From Erysipelotrichaceae bacterium (GTDB lineage Bacteria; Bacillota_I; Bacilli_A; Erysipelotrichales; Erysipelotrichaceae): a stretch of 64,000 nt of DNA. The notes under the pieces were generated by a model. It had not been told where the DNA came from and did not search any database. It was given only the letters and a program-made list of their open reading frames with translations. Each line of letters begins with the position of its first letter. Position 1 is the stretch's first letter. Shown one piece after another: positions 22,261 to 31,775 of this stretch. The position numbers and the translations under genes are program-made. The DNA lies in NCBI GenBank assembly GCA_017539105.1, contig JAFYHQ010000014.1:1-64000 (forward strand). Reading direction: 5' to 3'.

Positions 22261-24267
22261 TTATTCAGGTTTAACCTTCTTGTCTTCTCCAAGATTGAAG
22301 TCGATCCTTTCAAGGACATTCATCTGTTCCTCAGGATGTTCAAGCAGACGCTTGGACTGATTCAGGATCGCATCCTCGACCAGGTTTCTTGCCAGACGGC
22401 CATTGCCACTGTTCGGGTCTCCCTGAGCCTGAATGATCGTGAAGTAATCCTGCAACGGTCTCAAGGCATCTTCGGCAATAACATAGTCCTTGCTCTTGGC
22501 GATCGATTTCGCGATCAGCATCAGCTCTTCTCCCGTGTAGTCATCGAATTCGATGATATTTGCGAAACGGGATTTCAGACCGCTGTTGGCTTCCAAGAAT
22601 TCCTGCATCTCTTTGGTATATCCTGCCAGAATGACGATCAGGTCGTCACGGTGGTCTTCCATCATCTTGACCAGCGTATCGATCGCTTCCAGGCCAAAGG
22701 AATCATCCTTGCCTCTGTATAAGGAATACGCTTCATCGATAAACAGCACGCCGCCCAACGCCGACTGAATGACCGACATCGTCAATGGCGCGGTATGGCC
22801 CACATACTTGCCGACCAGATCCGCTCTGGTGACTTCTACAAGCTGTCCCTGTTTCAGGATGCCGCAGGCTTTCATCATTCTTGAAACGATTCTCGCGATC
22901 GTCGTCTTGCCTGTGCCCGGATTGCCGGTAAAGATCATATGCTTGGAGATCTCATTGGTCTTGAGACCCTTCTGCTTACGGATCTGATTGATCTTCAAGA
23001 GATTCTCCAAAGATAAGAGATAGTTCTTGACATAATCCAGTCCGACGATCTCATCAAGTTCTTTCTGGATCTCTTCACGTTCGGCTTTGCTGTCATCGAC
23101 CACATCCAGATCGACAACCTGCTCGTTGAAACTTGCTTTCAATGTTTCATCGTATCTCAGATGGATATCCGTGATATCATCGTTCTTTAACGCGATATCG
23201 ACCAGTTCGTTATAGATCTTGGATACCGTCGGGGTGATGGAATCCTTGCCGTCATTCGGCTCATAGATGCTCATCAGATACTTGTTGACGCTTGGGTCGA
23301 CGGTGAGATTCATTTCCAGCTGGCTCTTGCAGCGCAGGATCAGAGAATCGATTAGCTGCACGATGATACGGATCAGCGAATCTTCATCCAGTTTCTTGGT
23401 CTGGACCTTGTCATCGATCTTGTCGATGAAAGACTTGCCGAAGATATCCATCATCTTGGTCGGATTCTTTTCAGAAACGAAGACCAGGATTTTGTCGTTG
23501 CCGCTGAGATGGTCGATCACATCGCCGGATAAGGTATTGGTCGATTCGATCAGCTGATTGTTCTTGAACGTATAACGCTTGTTCAGGATGCAGGTGCCGT
23601 TCAGGACCAGTTCCGTCAGCATTCTATTGAAAATCGGCGAAGCTTCTTCGAAGTTCTCGACCAGAATGATCGGATTCTTTCCGGTCAGTGCGACATACAG
23701 GTCCTGCAGGAATAATATTTCCTGTGAACTGGACTGGTATCTGGACATGTCCAGTATGAAGACTTCGTTGGATACGGTGAGTCCGTACTTTTTGAGAAGC
23801 TGCCCCATGGTCGTGACCATCTGGTAGCGTCCCGTACCGTTGGAACCGTAAAGGATGATGCTGTTACGGATCTTCTTGGGATCGCTGCCTACGACATACG
23901 GTCTCCGGAAAGCCATCGTAAACTCTTTGCAGGCTTCATCCTGACCGATGATCTCATTGGACAGATCATTGTAGATATCATTGAACACTTCCTTGGAAGC
24001 CTTGCCTAAAACGACCGTATCCGGAGTCTCGATCGTGATATTGAAATCCTTCTCGATATCGGACTTCAGTTTCTTGAGATCCTCATCGGAATAGCGATAG
24101 GAACCCAGCATCTCTTCGATATCTTTCTGATTCTGCTGCAATATCCTGTTCAGTTCGCTCTCGGTATCTTTCAGCACATCTACGGAATCATTGTAGATAT
24201 TAGAAAAACTTCTCCTTCTGGAGAAAGTTTCATTAAGCAGTTTTTCTTTTTCTTCTTGTCTGTTCAT
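22261..24267 (-). CDS. tandem AAA+ ATPase (ClpB-like N-half, CbxX/CfxQ-like C-half)
   Basis: The 668-residue protein has a coiled N-terminus and two AAA+ modules. The first has a degenerate Walker A (ILYGSNGTGRYQM, lacking the K-S/T pair) and may not hydrolyse ATP. The second (about 405-655) is complete: FTGNPGTGKTT, FIDEAYSL Walker B, SRFANIIEFDDY arginine finger and GNGRLARNLVEDA sensor 2, as in the CbxX/CfxQ/SpoVK family. It is the third gene of a leftward operon with an XpaC-like membrane protein. It probably remodels protein complexes; the substrate is unknown. Confidence 0.85.
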   Translation of the reverse strand: MNRQEEKEKLLNETFSRRRSFSNIYNDSVDVLKDTESELNRILQQNQKDIEEMLGSYRYSDEDLKKLKSDIEKDFNITIETPDTVVLGKASKEVFNDIYNDLSNEIIGQDEACKEFTMAFRRPYVVGSDPKKIRNSIILYGSNGTGRYQMVTTMGQLLKKYGLTVSNEVFILDMSRYQSSSQEILFLQDLYVALTGKNPIILVENFEEASPIFNRMLTELVLNGTCILNKRYTFKNNQLIESTNTLSGDVIDHLSGNDKILVFVSEKNPTKMMDIFGKSFIDKIDDKVQTKKLDEDSLIRIIVQLIDSLILRCKSQLEMNLTVDPSVNKYLMSIYEPNDGKDSITPTVSKIYNELVDIALKNDDITDIHLRYDETLKASFNEQVVDLDVVDDSKAEREEIQKELDEIVGLDYVKNYLLSLENLLKINQIRKQKGLKTNEISKHMIFTGNPGTGKTTIARIVSRMMKACGILKQGQLVEVTRADLVGKYVGHTAPLTMSVIQSALGGVLFIDEAYSLYRGKDDSFGLEAIDTLVKMMEDHRDDLIVILAGYTKEMQEFLEANSGLKSRFANIIEFDDYTGEELMLIAKSIAKSKDYVIAEDALRPLQDYFTIIQAQGDPNSGNGRLARNLVEDAILNQSKRLLEHPEEQMNVLERIDFNLGEDKKVKPE

Positions 24268-24268
24268 A

Positions 24269-24781
24269 CTATAAGTTCTTCGTAATCTCCTTGTTGAGTT
24301 TACCCATCAGCAGTTCCTTGGACTTCTTCAAAGCATTGTATACATACAGCAAGCCATCGTAGTAGCCCTTCTCATACAGATGCGTCCGGGAAGTGTATCT
24401 TGTGATCTCGTCGTTGACTCTGCCTTCGACGACATAAAGATCCTTGGCATTCTCATAGGCATCCTTGAAGTATTTCTCCAAAGCGGTCTTATGACCCTCG
24501 ATATAGTTGTTGACATCGATGGTACCGTAAGAGACATGCTCGACGATCCCCTTGAATGCTTCGAAACGGGTATCATAAGGGCCGATATTCTCAGGCAGGC
24601 CCGGTTTGCTTACCTTCTTGACTTCATTGGTATTCGCATAGCGCGGCGTTTCCTGCTGCACCGTTGATACTTCTTCATTCTTCAAAGAATCCAGGCTGCT
24701 GAAAACATCATCGACATTACGCAGCTGCTGTTTCTCGACTTCTTTCACGAGTTCGAACATATCGATCTGATTATCCGCCAT
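24269..24781 (-). CDS. hypothetical protein of the AAA+/XpaC operon
   Basis: The 170-residue acidic protein starts at the ATG at 24781, behind AGGAGG at 6 nt. It has a disordered N-third and a helical C-half with conserved-looking aromatic residues (GPYDTRFEAFKGIVEHVSYGTIDVN). It lies 1 nt before the AAA+ gene and 2 nt after the XpaC gene stop, so it is firmly in the operon and is likely an adaptor. I do not recognise the family. Confidence 0.7.
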   Translation of the reverse strand: MADNQIDMFELVKEVEKQQLRNVDDVFSSLDSLKNEEVSTVQQETPRYANTNEVKKVSKPGLPENIGPYDTRFEAFKGIVEHVSYGTIDVNNYIEGHKTALEKYFKDAYENAKDLYVVEGRVNDEITRYTSRTHLYEKGYYDGLLYVYNALKKSKELLMGKLNKEITKNL

Positions 24782-24783
24782 GA

Positions 24784-25752
24784 TCAATCCTCCTTATTGA
24801 ATGGAGTTTCCACGTATCCATCCTGTTTCAGCAGAGACTGCAATGTATTGATATCCGCATTGAGATTCATGTAATCCGCTTCATGCAGAGAATTGTAGAT
24901 GATCTTCAACGCTTCGTTGATCAGCTTGATCGTCTTGACCAGCTGGGTCTCGCATTTCTTGAATTCATCGCCCTTGACCGGGGAATCAGAAAGACGCTTG
25001 TAGTCGGTCAGAATACCCTCCAGAATCGGCAGGTAGTATTCATAGAGCTTATTCAGTTTCGGATCGACCGTACCGTCTTCGCGGTCGACGACATCGATCT
25101 GTTTCAGAAGATCGCAGGTCTGATACAGGCCGTTGGTGACTTCTTCGTTGTTCAGATCCTTGTTCAGGCTGTTGATCTTATCGATAAATTCCTCTGCCTG
25201 AGAGAAAGAATCCTTCTTCTTTTCTTCCTTTTTGTCCTTCTTGGTCTCTTCTTTCTTCTTCTTGCCGTTTTCCGTCAGGTTCTTGAGATCTTTCTTCGTA
25301 ACCTTGCCTAAGGCTTCAATGATCTTCTCATAAGCCCCCGGATACGTTTTCTTCAGTTCGGAAAGCTGGCAGATCTTCTCATCCTTGTAGCAGACATAGA
25401 GATTATCTACCGTGCTGTACGTACCTGATTTCGTGCACAAAGATACATCATCGAACAATACGAAAGAAACATTGTTCTTGTAGTAATCGCCGAATACTTT
25501 ATCAATGCTGTTGAGCTTCGAATTACGGACATTGCTTTGCGTATATGTTGTGTTCCTTACATTCCTTCTCTGCTGCATGTTGCCGACCCCGAACAGATTC
25601 TGGAACAGTTTCGCAAAACCGAAGCCGACCAGTCCGAATACGATCAGCGGCATGAAATAATAAAGCAAGTCGATTCCGTAATCGATCAGGTCGAACATCA
25701 TGATAAATAAGATAAAACCGAATATACCTAATCCACCGCGTCTTCTTCTCAT
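24784..25752 (-). CDS. XpaC-like membrane protein (PF10112 type)
   Basis: The 322-residue protein has two N-terminal membrane segments (about 8-28 and 32-50), a Lys/Glu-rich charged linker at about 165-190 and a helical C-domain from about 200. That domain resembles the XpaC (5-bromo-4-chloroindolyl phosphate hydrolysis) family (YEYYLPILEGILTDYKRLSD). XpaC proteins are often paired with TelA, which is absent here; the AAA+ ATPase takes that place. Confidence 0.65.
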   Translation of the reverse strand: MRRRRGGLGIFGFILFIMMFDLIDYGIDLLYYFMPLIVFGLVGFGFAKLFQNLFGVGNMQQRRNVRNTTYTQSNVRNSKLNSIDKVFGDYYKNNVSFVLFDDVSLCTKSGTYSTVDNLYVCYKDEKICQLSELKKTYPGAYEKIIEALGKVTKKDLKNLTENGKKKKEETKKDKKEEKKKDSFSQAEEFIDKINSLNKDLNNEEVTNGLYQTCDLLKQIDVVDREDGTVDPKLNKLYEYYLPILEGILTDYKRLSDSPVKGDEFKKCETQLVKTIKLINEALKIIYNSLHEADYMNLNADINTLQSLLKQDGYVETPFNKED

Positions 25753-25862
25753 AGCACTAATAATTATATCATCATAGAGTAATAAAAGTGTGCTAAATTT
25801 ATACTAAAATAGGTATAGTTCTTTTTATTTCCGTTATAATATTAAATAAGGAGGTATTGGAT

Positions 25863-26459
25863 ATGAGTAAATTTGAAGATACTGTAAAAGAAATGGAATC
25901 TCAGGTCAAGGAACTGGAAGATGATCTGGCTGGAGAGATCGATAAGCTCGATGAGGAAGGCAAAGAAAAGGCAAAAGCTTTGGTTCTGAGAACGGAAGAA
26001 GCGATCAAAACGTCTATTGAAAAAGTCAGGACCGTCATCACCAATGTCAAGGAAGATGAGAAACTTGATGAATTCTTAGATAAAGTAAAAGCAAAATCGA
26101 TGGAAGCCGTTGATTTTACCAGAGAAAAGGTTCAGGAACTGACAAAGAAGAAGGAAGAACCGGAGAAGACGCTGGATGAAGCAAGCAATGATATCATGTC
26201 TACTTTCGAGAATATCAAGGAATCGGAAGCTTTGAAGAAAACGGCTGAATTCCTGAGTGAAATCAACAGGAAGATCAATGAATTCTTCGAGAGACCGGAT
26301 GTCAAGGAAGCGATCGACAAGGCAAAGATCAAGACAGTGAATATCGCTGAAAAAGGTGTGGAAGGCTTGAAGAAAGTCCTGAATACCGAAGAGATCGAAC
26401 AGGCAAAGAAAGCTGTCGAAGAAGTAGCTGAAGAAGTCGTCGAAGAACCGAAAGAATAA
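25863..26459 (+). CDS. long coiled-coil (apolipoprotein-like) protein
   Basis: The 198-residue protein starts at MSKFEDTVKEMESQ, behind AAGGAGG. It is nearly all charged amphipathic helix (Lys/Glu over half of many heptads) with an acidic Val/Glu tail (EEVAEEVVEEPKE). There is no signal or membrane segment. TATAAT at 25835-25840 gives a promoter divergent from the XpaC operon, so the two may be co-regulated. The function is unknown. Confidence 0.75.
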   Translation: MSKFEDTVKEMESQVKELEDDLAGEIDKLDEEGKEKAKALVLRTEEAIKTSIEKVRTVITNVKEDEKLDEFLDKVKAKSMEAVDFTREKVQELTKKKEEPEKTLDEASNDIMSTFENIKESEALKKTAEFLSEINRKINEFFERPDVKEAIDKAKIKTVNIAEKGVEGLKKVLNTEEIEQAKKAVEEVAEEVVEEPKE

Positions 26460-26474
26460 TAGAGATTTCAGTTC

Positions 26475-26505
26475 AAAGGGCCCGCAGATGCGGACCCTTT
26501 TTTTG
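26475..26505 (+). terminator. intrinsic terminator
   Basis: GGGCCCGC/GCGGACCC stem with an AGAT loop followed by seven T residues, at the end of the coiled-coil gene. Confidence 0.85.
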
Positions 26506-26523
26506 TTTCTGTATAGATGATGA

Positions 26524-27198
26524 TTATAGTTTCGTCAGTTTTCCGTCTCTAAGCAAGACTCTCTGGTCGGACATGGAACTGACCGAATCGGAGTGCGTGA
26601 CCACGATGATGGTCTTGCCATATTCGTGGGCGAGATCCTTGAAGATGTTGATGATCTCCTTTTCTGTCGCGGTATCCAGGTTGCCGGTCGGCTCATCCGC
26701 GAAGATGAGATTCACGTTGCTGGCAAGCGATCGGGCGATGGCCACACGCTGCTGCTCTCCGCCGGAGAGCTGGTTGACCAGACGGTCAGCCTTGCTCGCG
26801 ACGATGCCGAAGCGTTCCAAGAGGTTGTAGGCGACATTCTTTCTATCCTTAGGCAGTTCGTTATCTGTCTCGGACATCGCCAGGAGAACGTTCTCCAAGG
26901 CGGTCAGATAAGAGATCAGGTTGAACTGCTGGAAGACGATCGAGATATCGTTTCTTCTGTATTTGTGCAGACCGATCTCTTTGATATCCTTCCCCTCAAA
27001 CAGGATCCTGCCGCTTTTCGGCGTATCCAGTCCCGCTACCAGCGAAAGCAGCGTGGTCTTGCCGGAACCGGAAGGACCGAGGATCGTATAGAACTGCTTC
27101 TCTTCGAAACTGTAAGATAGATCCTGGAGGATCTGGCGTTCGTAGCCGCCATCGATATAGGAATAATTCAGGTTTTCTAATTCTAAGATTGCTGACAT
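26524..27198 (-). CDS. ABC transporter ATP-binding protein (MacB/LolD type)
   Basis: The 224-residue ATPase has Walker A GPSGSGKTT, the Q-loop (VFQQFNLI), signature LSGGEQQR, Walker B LIFADEPTGNLD and an H-loop (VVTHS). It matches the MacB/FtsE-type ATPases that drive FtsX-like permeases. The partner permease is 9 nt upstream on the same strand and a PASTA-domain protein is upstream of that. Such systems do mechanotransmission or lipid/peptide export rather than nutrient uptake. Confidence 0.9.
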   Translation of the reverse strand: MSAILELENLNYSYIDGGYERQILQDLSYSFEEKQFYTILGPSGSGKTTLLSLVAGLDTPKSGRILFEGKDIKEIGLHKYRRNDISIVFQQFNLISYLTALENVLLAMSETDNELPKDRKNVAYNLLERFGIVASKADRLVNQLSGGEQQRVAIARSLASNVNLIFADEPTGNLDTATEKEIINIFKDLAHEYGKTIIVVTHSDSVSSMSDQRVLLRDGKLTKL

Positions 27199-27207
27199 AA
27201 TGACCTC

Positions 27208-28824
27208 CTAGTTCTGATTCATCAGGATCTTCTTCGGATTGTAGCGCATGATCATGAACGATGGAATGATGACCGAGATGAAGACGATGCCCAGACCCAG
27301 CACATAGATCTCGGCAATGATCAGCGGAGAGATCTTCACTTCATATTCGCTGACCAGGTCATCCAGCGTGATATCCGTAGAATAGTCCGTACTCCATGGA
27401 TCGAAGCCATTGCTGTAGTAGTAATAATAGTTGTTTTCTTCCACGATCTCGCTGGAGGCGATCTGATATTCCAGTACTTTATTTCCTAAAGTTTTCGCAA
27501 TCAGGCTGCCGGATACGATGGACAACGTAAAGCCGATGATGGCTACGATGGCCAGTTCGATGAAGAACTGTCCGATGACCTTCAGCTTGCTGGCGCCGAC
27601 GGACAACAGGACACCGATCTCATATTCCCTTGTCTTCAGTGTCAGTGCCGTAACCAGCGTAATGATTACGATTGCATTGATCAGTACCAGCCAGACGATG
27701 AAGTTCGCATAGATGCTTAAGGTATCCAGCGGCTTCGCCAGCTTGTTGAATTCCTCGTTGTTCGCATCCAGGGAAGTGAACTGCGACAGAGAATCCTGAT
27801 GGTCTTCGACGAATCTGTCGACATTCATCGGATCATCCAGCAGCAGCGTCACATTCTCGATATAGAGATTGTCTTCCATGTTCTCCATGCTCGGACGCTT
27901 GTCTTCACTGTAGTAGCTTTCTTCCGGATACATCCTGGCGAAGTAGTCGAACTGTTTCTGCGACAGCGCAAGCTGCGCCATATATTCGGATGTGGAAGGC
28001 ATGAAAATCATGTTGTCAGGGTTCTCATAAGGATAGATATAATCGAAATTCGGCGCATCCGGTGTGATCGGATTATTGTGGGAGAAAATGCCGATGACTT
28101 CAAAACCGGATTCCAGTTCTTCTTCCGCGATCTCATACTGTTCCAGCCAGTTCGAATAATAGCTGACCGCCAGAGTGATCGTATCGCCGACGCTGATGCC
28201 GTTTAAAGCCGCCAGATTCTCGGAAACAAGACAGACCATGTCCGCATTGTCGATCTCTTGCTGCGTATAGAAACGCCCGCTGACGATCTGATAATCGCCG
28301 TCTTCGAATTCGATCATGCTCGGGAACATGTTTCCTTTGATCAGGAAATATGGCTCCTTATAGGTCTCGCACTGCTGCACGTTGTTCTCATCGTACCAGC
28401 AGGACTGGCCGTTCTCGCCCATGTTTTCTTCCACCTGATTGTTCAGATGAACGAAATCCAGCGTATTGTCTTTATCGCTGTACCACATGTTGGTATTGAC
28501 CGCATTGGCCGTCCTGACCCGTTCGTCCTGAAGCAGCACAGCGACATCCGCCAGTTTCACACGGGGATAGTTCTCATAGAACCTGTTGATTTCATCTTCA
28601 TCCGTCAGCTGCATGACATAGTCATTGACTTTGTTGTAGTCGATCTTATAGGATACGACTGCCCGCATCTTCTGTCTGGTCAGGATCTTTGCGCTTTCGG
28701 ATGCGTTCGATACACCTAAGCCGATGATGACCAGATTGCCGATCAGGAAAAAGGTCAGAATCAACAGAATCGATTTCGACGGTTTTCTTGTAACGTTCCG
28801 GATTGCCCGTTTGATAAAATTCAT
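27208..28824 (-). CDS. FtsX/MacB-like ABC permease
   Basis: The 538-residue protein has one N-terminal membrane segment, a large extracytoplasmic domain (about 45-365) and three C-terminal membrane segments with the FtsX-core pattern (LTLKTREYEIGVLLSVGAS). It ends near the inner membrane with RYNPKKILMNQN. It is encoded between the PASTA protein and the ATPase, with gaps of 11 and 9 nt. Confidence 0.88.
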   Translation of the reverse strand: MNFIKRAIRNVTRKPSKSILLILTFFLIGNLVIIGLGVSNASESAKILTRQKMRAVVSYKIDYNKVNDYVMQLTDEDEINRFYENYPRVKLADVAVLLQDERVRTANAVNTNMWYSDKDNTLDFVHLNNQVEENMGENGQSCWYDENNVQQCETYKEPYFLIKGNMFPSMIEFEDGDYQIVSGRFYTQQEIDNADMVCLVSENLAALNGISVGDTITLAVSYYSNWLEQYEIAEEELESGFEVIGIFSHNNPITPDAPNFDYIYPYENPDNMIFMPSTSEYMAQLALSQKQFDYFARMYPEESYYSEDKRPSMENMEDNLYIENVTLLLDDPMNVDRFVEDHQDSLSQFTSLDANNEEFNKLAKPLDTLSIYANFIVWLVLINAIVIITLVTALTLKTREYEIGVLLSVGASKLKVIGQFFIELAIVAIIGFTLSIVSGSLIAKTLGNKVLEYQIASSEIVEENNYYYYYSNGFDPWSTDYSTDITLDDLVSEYEVKISPLIIAEIYVLGLGIVFISVIIPSFMIMRYNPKKILMNQN

Positions 28825-28835
28825 GCTTGACCTCC

Positions 28836-30323
28836 TTAAGGTTTCATGCTGAGATCATTGATATAGACATACAGGATGATATCCTGCGGCAGATAAGTGC
28901 CTGCCTTGATCGTAAGATTGTCCCAGCGCTGCGCATAGATGACATAGCCGTTCGGACGGCTCGCATCATAGCTGTATTTGATTTCATAGGTGACTTCATT
29001 ATCGATGCACAACTGACGTGCCTGTTCCTCGGTGACGTTGTTTCCTTTGGCCAGATCGACCCAGGTCACTTCGCCATCCTTCAGCAATACGTTTCTTCCC
29101 TTGGAAACGACCACATGCAAGGTTCCTCCTACTTCGACCTCCATGTCATGGCGGATGATCGCCTTGGCAGGTACGGTATCGGAGAACTCGAAGGTACGTT
29201 CGATCGTGATATTCGCGCCAAGTTCATTCTGCTTATCCTTCCAGTCATGCAGACCGCCATAGTCATGATAAGTCTGGCCGACGTAACTGCTTGGCAGTTC
29301 GACGATATTGCCTAAGGAGATCTTCAGTTCGATATAGTCGTTATCGCCCAACAGGCTCTTGGCAGCGACATTTTGTGAGATGACCACGCCCTTGGCATAA
29401 TCGGAATAATACTCTTCGCGATAGACGCGGATGCCCGGATTTTCAGAGATCCAGGAATCCAGCTGATGTTCGTCCCATCCGACCATATTCGGCATGAATA
29501 CGGCTTTCCCTTTGGATACAACGACTTCCAGTGTATCGCCCTCGTTGATCGTTCTGCCGGATGGGATGGACTGGGAAACGATATAGCCGGCATCGATCTT
29601 ATCGGAATAGACTTCGGTCTTGACCAGGTTGATCTTGTGTGCCTTGGCCCAGCTTTCCGCAGACTCATAGATCTTCTTTTCGAAGTCTTCGACCGTGACT
29701 TTTCCGGCCGGAGCCGAACCCTTGGAAACGTTGATCTTCAAAGTGGAACCTCTGGTAAACGTATCCTCGTCGCAGCCCGTGAACTGATAGTCGATGACTT
29801 CATCTTCCGCGACCGTATCGGAATACGCGGTAATCAGACGGGTCTTGCTTAATTTATTCTTCGTGATCCATTCCTGGATGGAATCCTTATCCATGCTGTA
29901 GAAATCAGGAACCTTGATCTTTTCCTCAGGATCGGGACCCAGCGACAGATCAAAATTCAGTTTGACATCCTTGCGCACTTTCTTTCCTGCAGGAATGCTT
30001 TGGGTCAGGATGGTTCCTTCCTCGGTATCGAAGTCATATGATTCCTGGAAAATGATCCCGGATGGTTCGATTCCCTGCTGCTTCACCCAAGCTCCGACAT
30101 CCGACTTGGTCTTGCCCTCGAAGTCCGGCATGACGATCTTCGGCGCCAGGAACAGGAAATATGCCAATACGCCCAGAAGCAATGCCGCCACTAATAATAT
30201 AATGAGCAGCTTCCAGTTGACAGGTTTCCTTTCCTTGGTGACAGGGATCCGTTTTTCTTCTTCAAAACTGGCTGGTTTTCCGCTGTTGGAAAACTGATCC
30301 AGAAAGTTTTTTTCCTCAGGCAT
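28836..30323 (-). CDS. membrane-anchored multi-PASTA protein
   Basis: The 495-residue protein has a cytoplasmic N-terminus of about 33 residues, one membrane segment (LLIILLVAALLLGVLAYFLF) and then five to six PASTA-type repeats (for example VMPDFEGKTKSDVGAWVKQQG; VEDFEKKIYESAESWAKAHK; FMPNMVGWDEHQLDSWISE). PASTA domains bind peptidoglycan fragments. There is no kinase domain, unlike PrkC/Stk1. It leads an operon with an FtsX-like permease and ATPase, suggesting a wall-sensing ABC system. Confidence 0.85.
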   Translation of the reverse strand: MPEEKNFLDQFSNSGKPASFEEEKRIPVTKERKPVNWKLLIILLVAALLLGVLAYFLFLAPKIVMPDFEGKTKSDVGAWVKQQGIEPSGIIFQESYDFDTEEGTILTQSIPAGKKVRKDVKLNFDLSLGPDPEEKIKVPDFYSMDKDSIQEWITKNKLSKTRLITAYSDTVAEDEVIDYQFTGCDEDTFTRGSTLKINVSKGSAPAGKVTVEDFEKKIYESAESWAKAHKINLVKTEVYSDKIDAGYIVSQSIPSGRTINEGDTLEVVVSKGKAVFMPNMVGWDEHQLDSWISENPGIRVYREEYYSDYAKGVVISQNVAAKSLLGDNDYIELKISLGNIVELPSSYVGQTYHDYGGLHDWKDKQNELGANITIERTFEFSDTVPAKAIIRHDMEVEVGGTLHVVVSKGRNVLLKDGEVTWVDLAKGNNVTEEQARQLCIDNEVTYEIKYSYDASRPNGYVIYAQRWDNLTIKAGTYLPQDIILYVYINDLSMKP

Positions 30324-30445
30324 CGTTCCATCCTCCTTTGCCTATCATTCCTATTATAAGTCAAGAGGAACAAAAGTTCCTCTTAAATATCTACTAATAT
30401 TTCTTTAATCATCGGTCACAATTAATGATCTTTTTGTTTACAGCC

Positions 30446-30468
30446 AAAAAAAGCAAGCCTGAGCTTGC
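30446..30468 (-). terminator. terminator after the glycerate kinase unit
   Basis: GCAAGC/GCTTGC stem followed by TTTTTTT on the minus strand. Confidence 0.8.
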
Positions 30469-30484
30469 GTATATGGGACAGATA

Positions 30485-30532
30485 TCAACGATATCTGTAA
30501 TCAGGAGAAATGTACGATGCCATCATAGCCAT
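30485..30532 (-). CDS. possible 15-residue peptide ORF
   Basis: ATG at 30532 follows a perfect AAAGGAGG at optimal spacing. The 15-codon frame (MAMMASYISPDYRYR) ends in TGA just before a terminator and after the glycerate kinase gene. The ribosome site is better than that of most genes here. Confidence 0.35.
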   Translation of the reverse strand: MAMMASYISPDYRYR

Positions 30533-30560
30533 GTACCTCCTTTACATCCATTGTATCACA

Positions 30561-31775
30561 TCAGCCGTCGATCAGAGCGATCATTATGTCGTTCACGTTG
30601 GTTCCGGTCGGACCGGTCCGGATGAGCGCGTCGATCGCTTCGAAAGCATGATAGGAATCGTTCTCTTCCAGCATTCTTTTACAGTCGATGCCTTTTTCAA
30701 TGAAACGTTCATAGGTCCGTCCATCGGCATAGGCTCCCGCCGCGTCTGTGGGACCATCTGTGCCATCCGAGCCCAGCGACAGGATCAGGACATTTTCCAT
30801 CCCTTTCAGGTGTTCTACCTGGGAAAGAACCAGCTCCTGATTCCTTCCGCCCAAACCATGGCCTTTCACATGCACCACGGTCTCTCCTGTCATGATCAGG
30901 GCGATCTTGCCTTGATCCTGATGTTTCCTGATTTCTTCGAAAAGATAATCGCCTGCAAGACGTGCTTCCATCGCGATATGATCGCTTAACAGGATCGGAA
31001 CATAACCGAGCTCCTGCGCGATTCCGCTGGCTTTTTGTGCCAGCAGTTTCACGGAACCAACGATCGAAACATCCTTTTCGTCGACTGTGATGTTTTCACT
31101 TTCTTTGATAATACGAAAGGCTTGATCAGAAAGTTCCAGGCCATATTTGTTTATGATTGCCAGCGCTTCTTCTTTGGTGGAACGATCCTGAACGGTTGGT
31201 CCCGAACCGATGCTGTCAAGACGGTCTCCCAGGACATCGCTGAGGATCAGGGAATACACTCTGGCAGGCTGACAGAGCTGGTAGAATCTGCCTCCTTTGA
31301 CTTTGGATAAGCGCTTGCGTATCGTATTGATCTCATTGATATCCAGGCCTTTTCTTAACATCTGTTCATTGAGGTCCTGCAGTTCTTTCAAAGGAATCAG
31401 CGGCTCCTCGAACAAAGCGCTGGCTCCTCCCGATAAAAGAAACAGTACGTTGTCATCTTCTTTCAAATCAGAGCACATTTTTATGATCTCTTGTGTCGCT
31501 TGTATTCCGTTTTCATCCGTAATCGGATGACCTGCCTCGTAACACACAATATTCGGCAAGGAACCTGTATTATGACCGTACTTGCTTAAAACGATACCCT
31601 TTTGGACTGCCAGCAGTTCGCAAGCCGCTTCCGCCATCGCAAAAGCCGCCTTGCCCACCGCGACCAGATAGATATCGCCATCCATCTTCAATTCCGATAA
31701 AACACTCTTTACGCTCTGCTTCGGCAGCGACGCTTCGATCGCTCCCAGACAGATTTTCAACGCATCACTCAACAT
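30561..31775 (-). CDS. glycerate 2-kinase (MOFRL/DUF4147 type)
   Basis: The 404-residue protein has the two domains of class-II glycerate kinases: an N-terminal DUF4147 Rossmann domain (VAVGKAAFAMAEAAC, LLSGGASALFEEP, NTIRKRLSKVKGG) and a C-terminal MOFRL domain (MTGETVVHVKGHGLGGRNQELVLS, LSLGSDGTDGPTDAAGA). It phosphorylates glycerate to 2-phosphoglycerate. The start overlaps the lipoprotein gene by 11 nt. It is co-transcribed with the GlpA-like oxidoreductase genes, suggesting a three-carbon acid/alcohol pathway. Confidence 0.9.
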   Translation of the reverse strand: MLSDALKICLGAIEASLPKQSVKSVLSELKMDGDIYLVAVGKAAFAMAEAACELLAVQKGIVLSKYGHNTGSLPNIVCYEAGHPITDENGIQATQEIIKMCSDLKEDDNVLFLLSGGASALFEEPLIPLKELQDLNEQMLRKGLDINEINTIRKRLSKVKGGRFYQLCQPARVYSLILSDVLGDRLDSIGSGPTVQDRSTKEEALAIINKYGLELSDQAFRIIKESENITVDEKDVSIVGSVKLLAQKASGIAQELGYVPILLSDHIAMEARLAGDYLFEEIRKHQDQGKIALIMTGETVVHVKGHGLGGRNQELVLSQVEHLKGMENVLILSLGSDGTDGPTDAAGAYADGRTYERFIEKGIDCKRMLEENDSYHAFEAIDALIRTGPTGTNVNDIMIALIDG

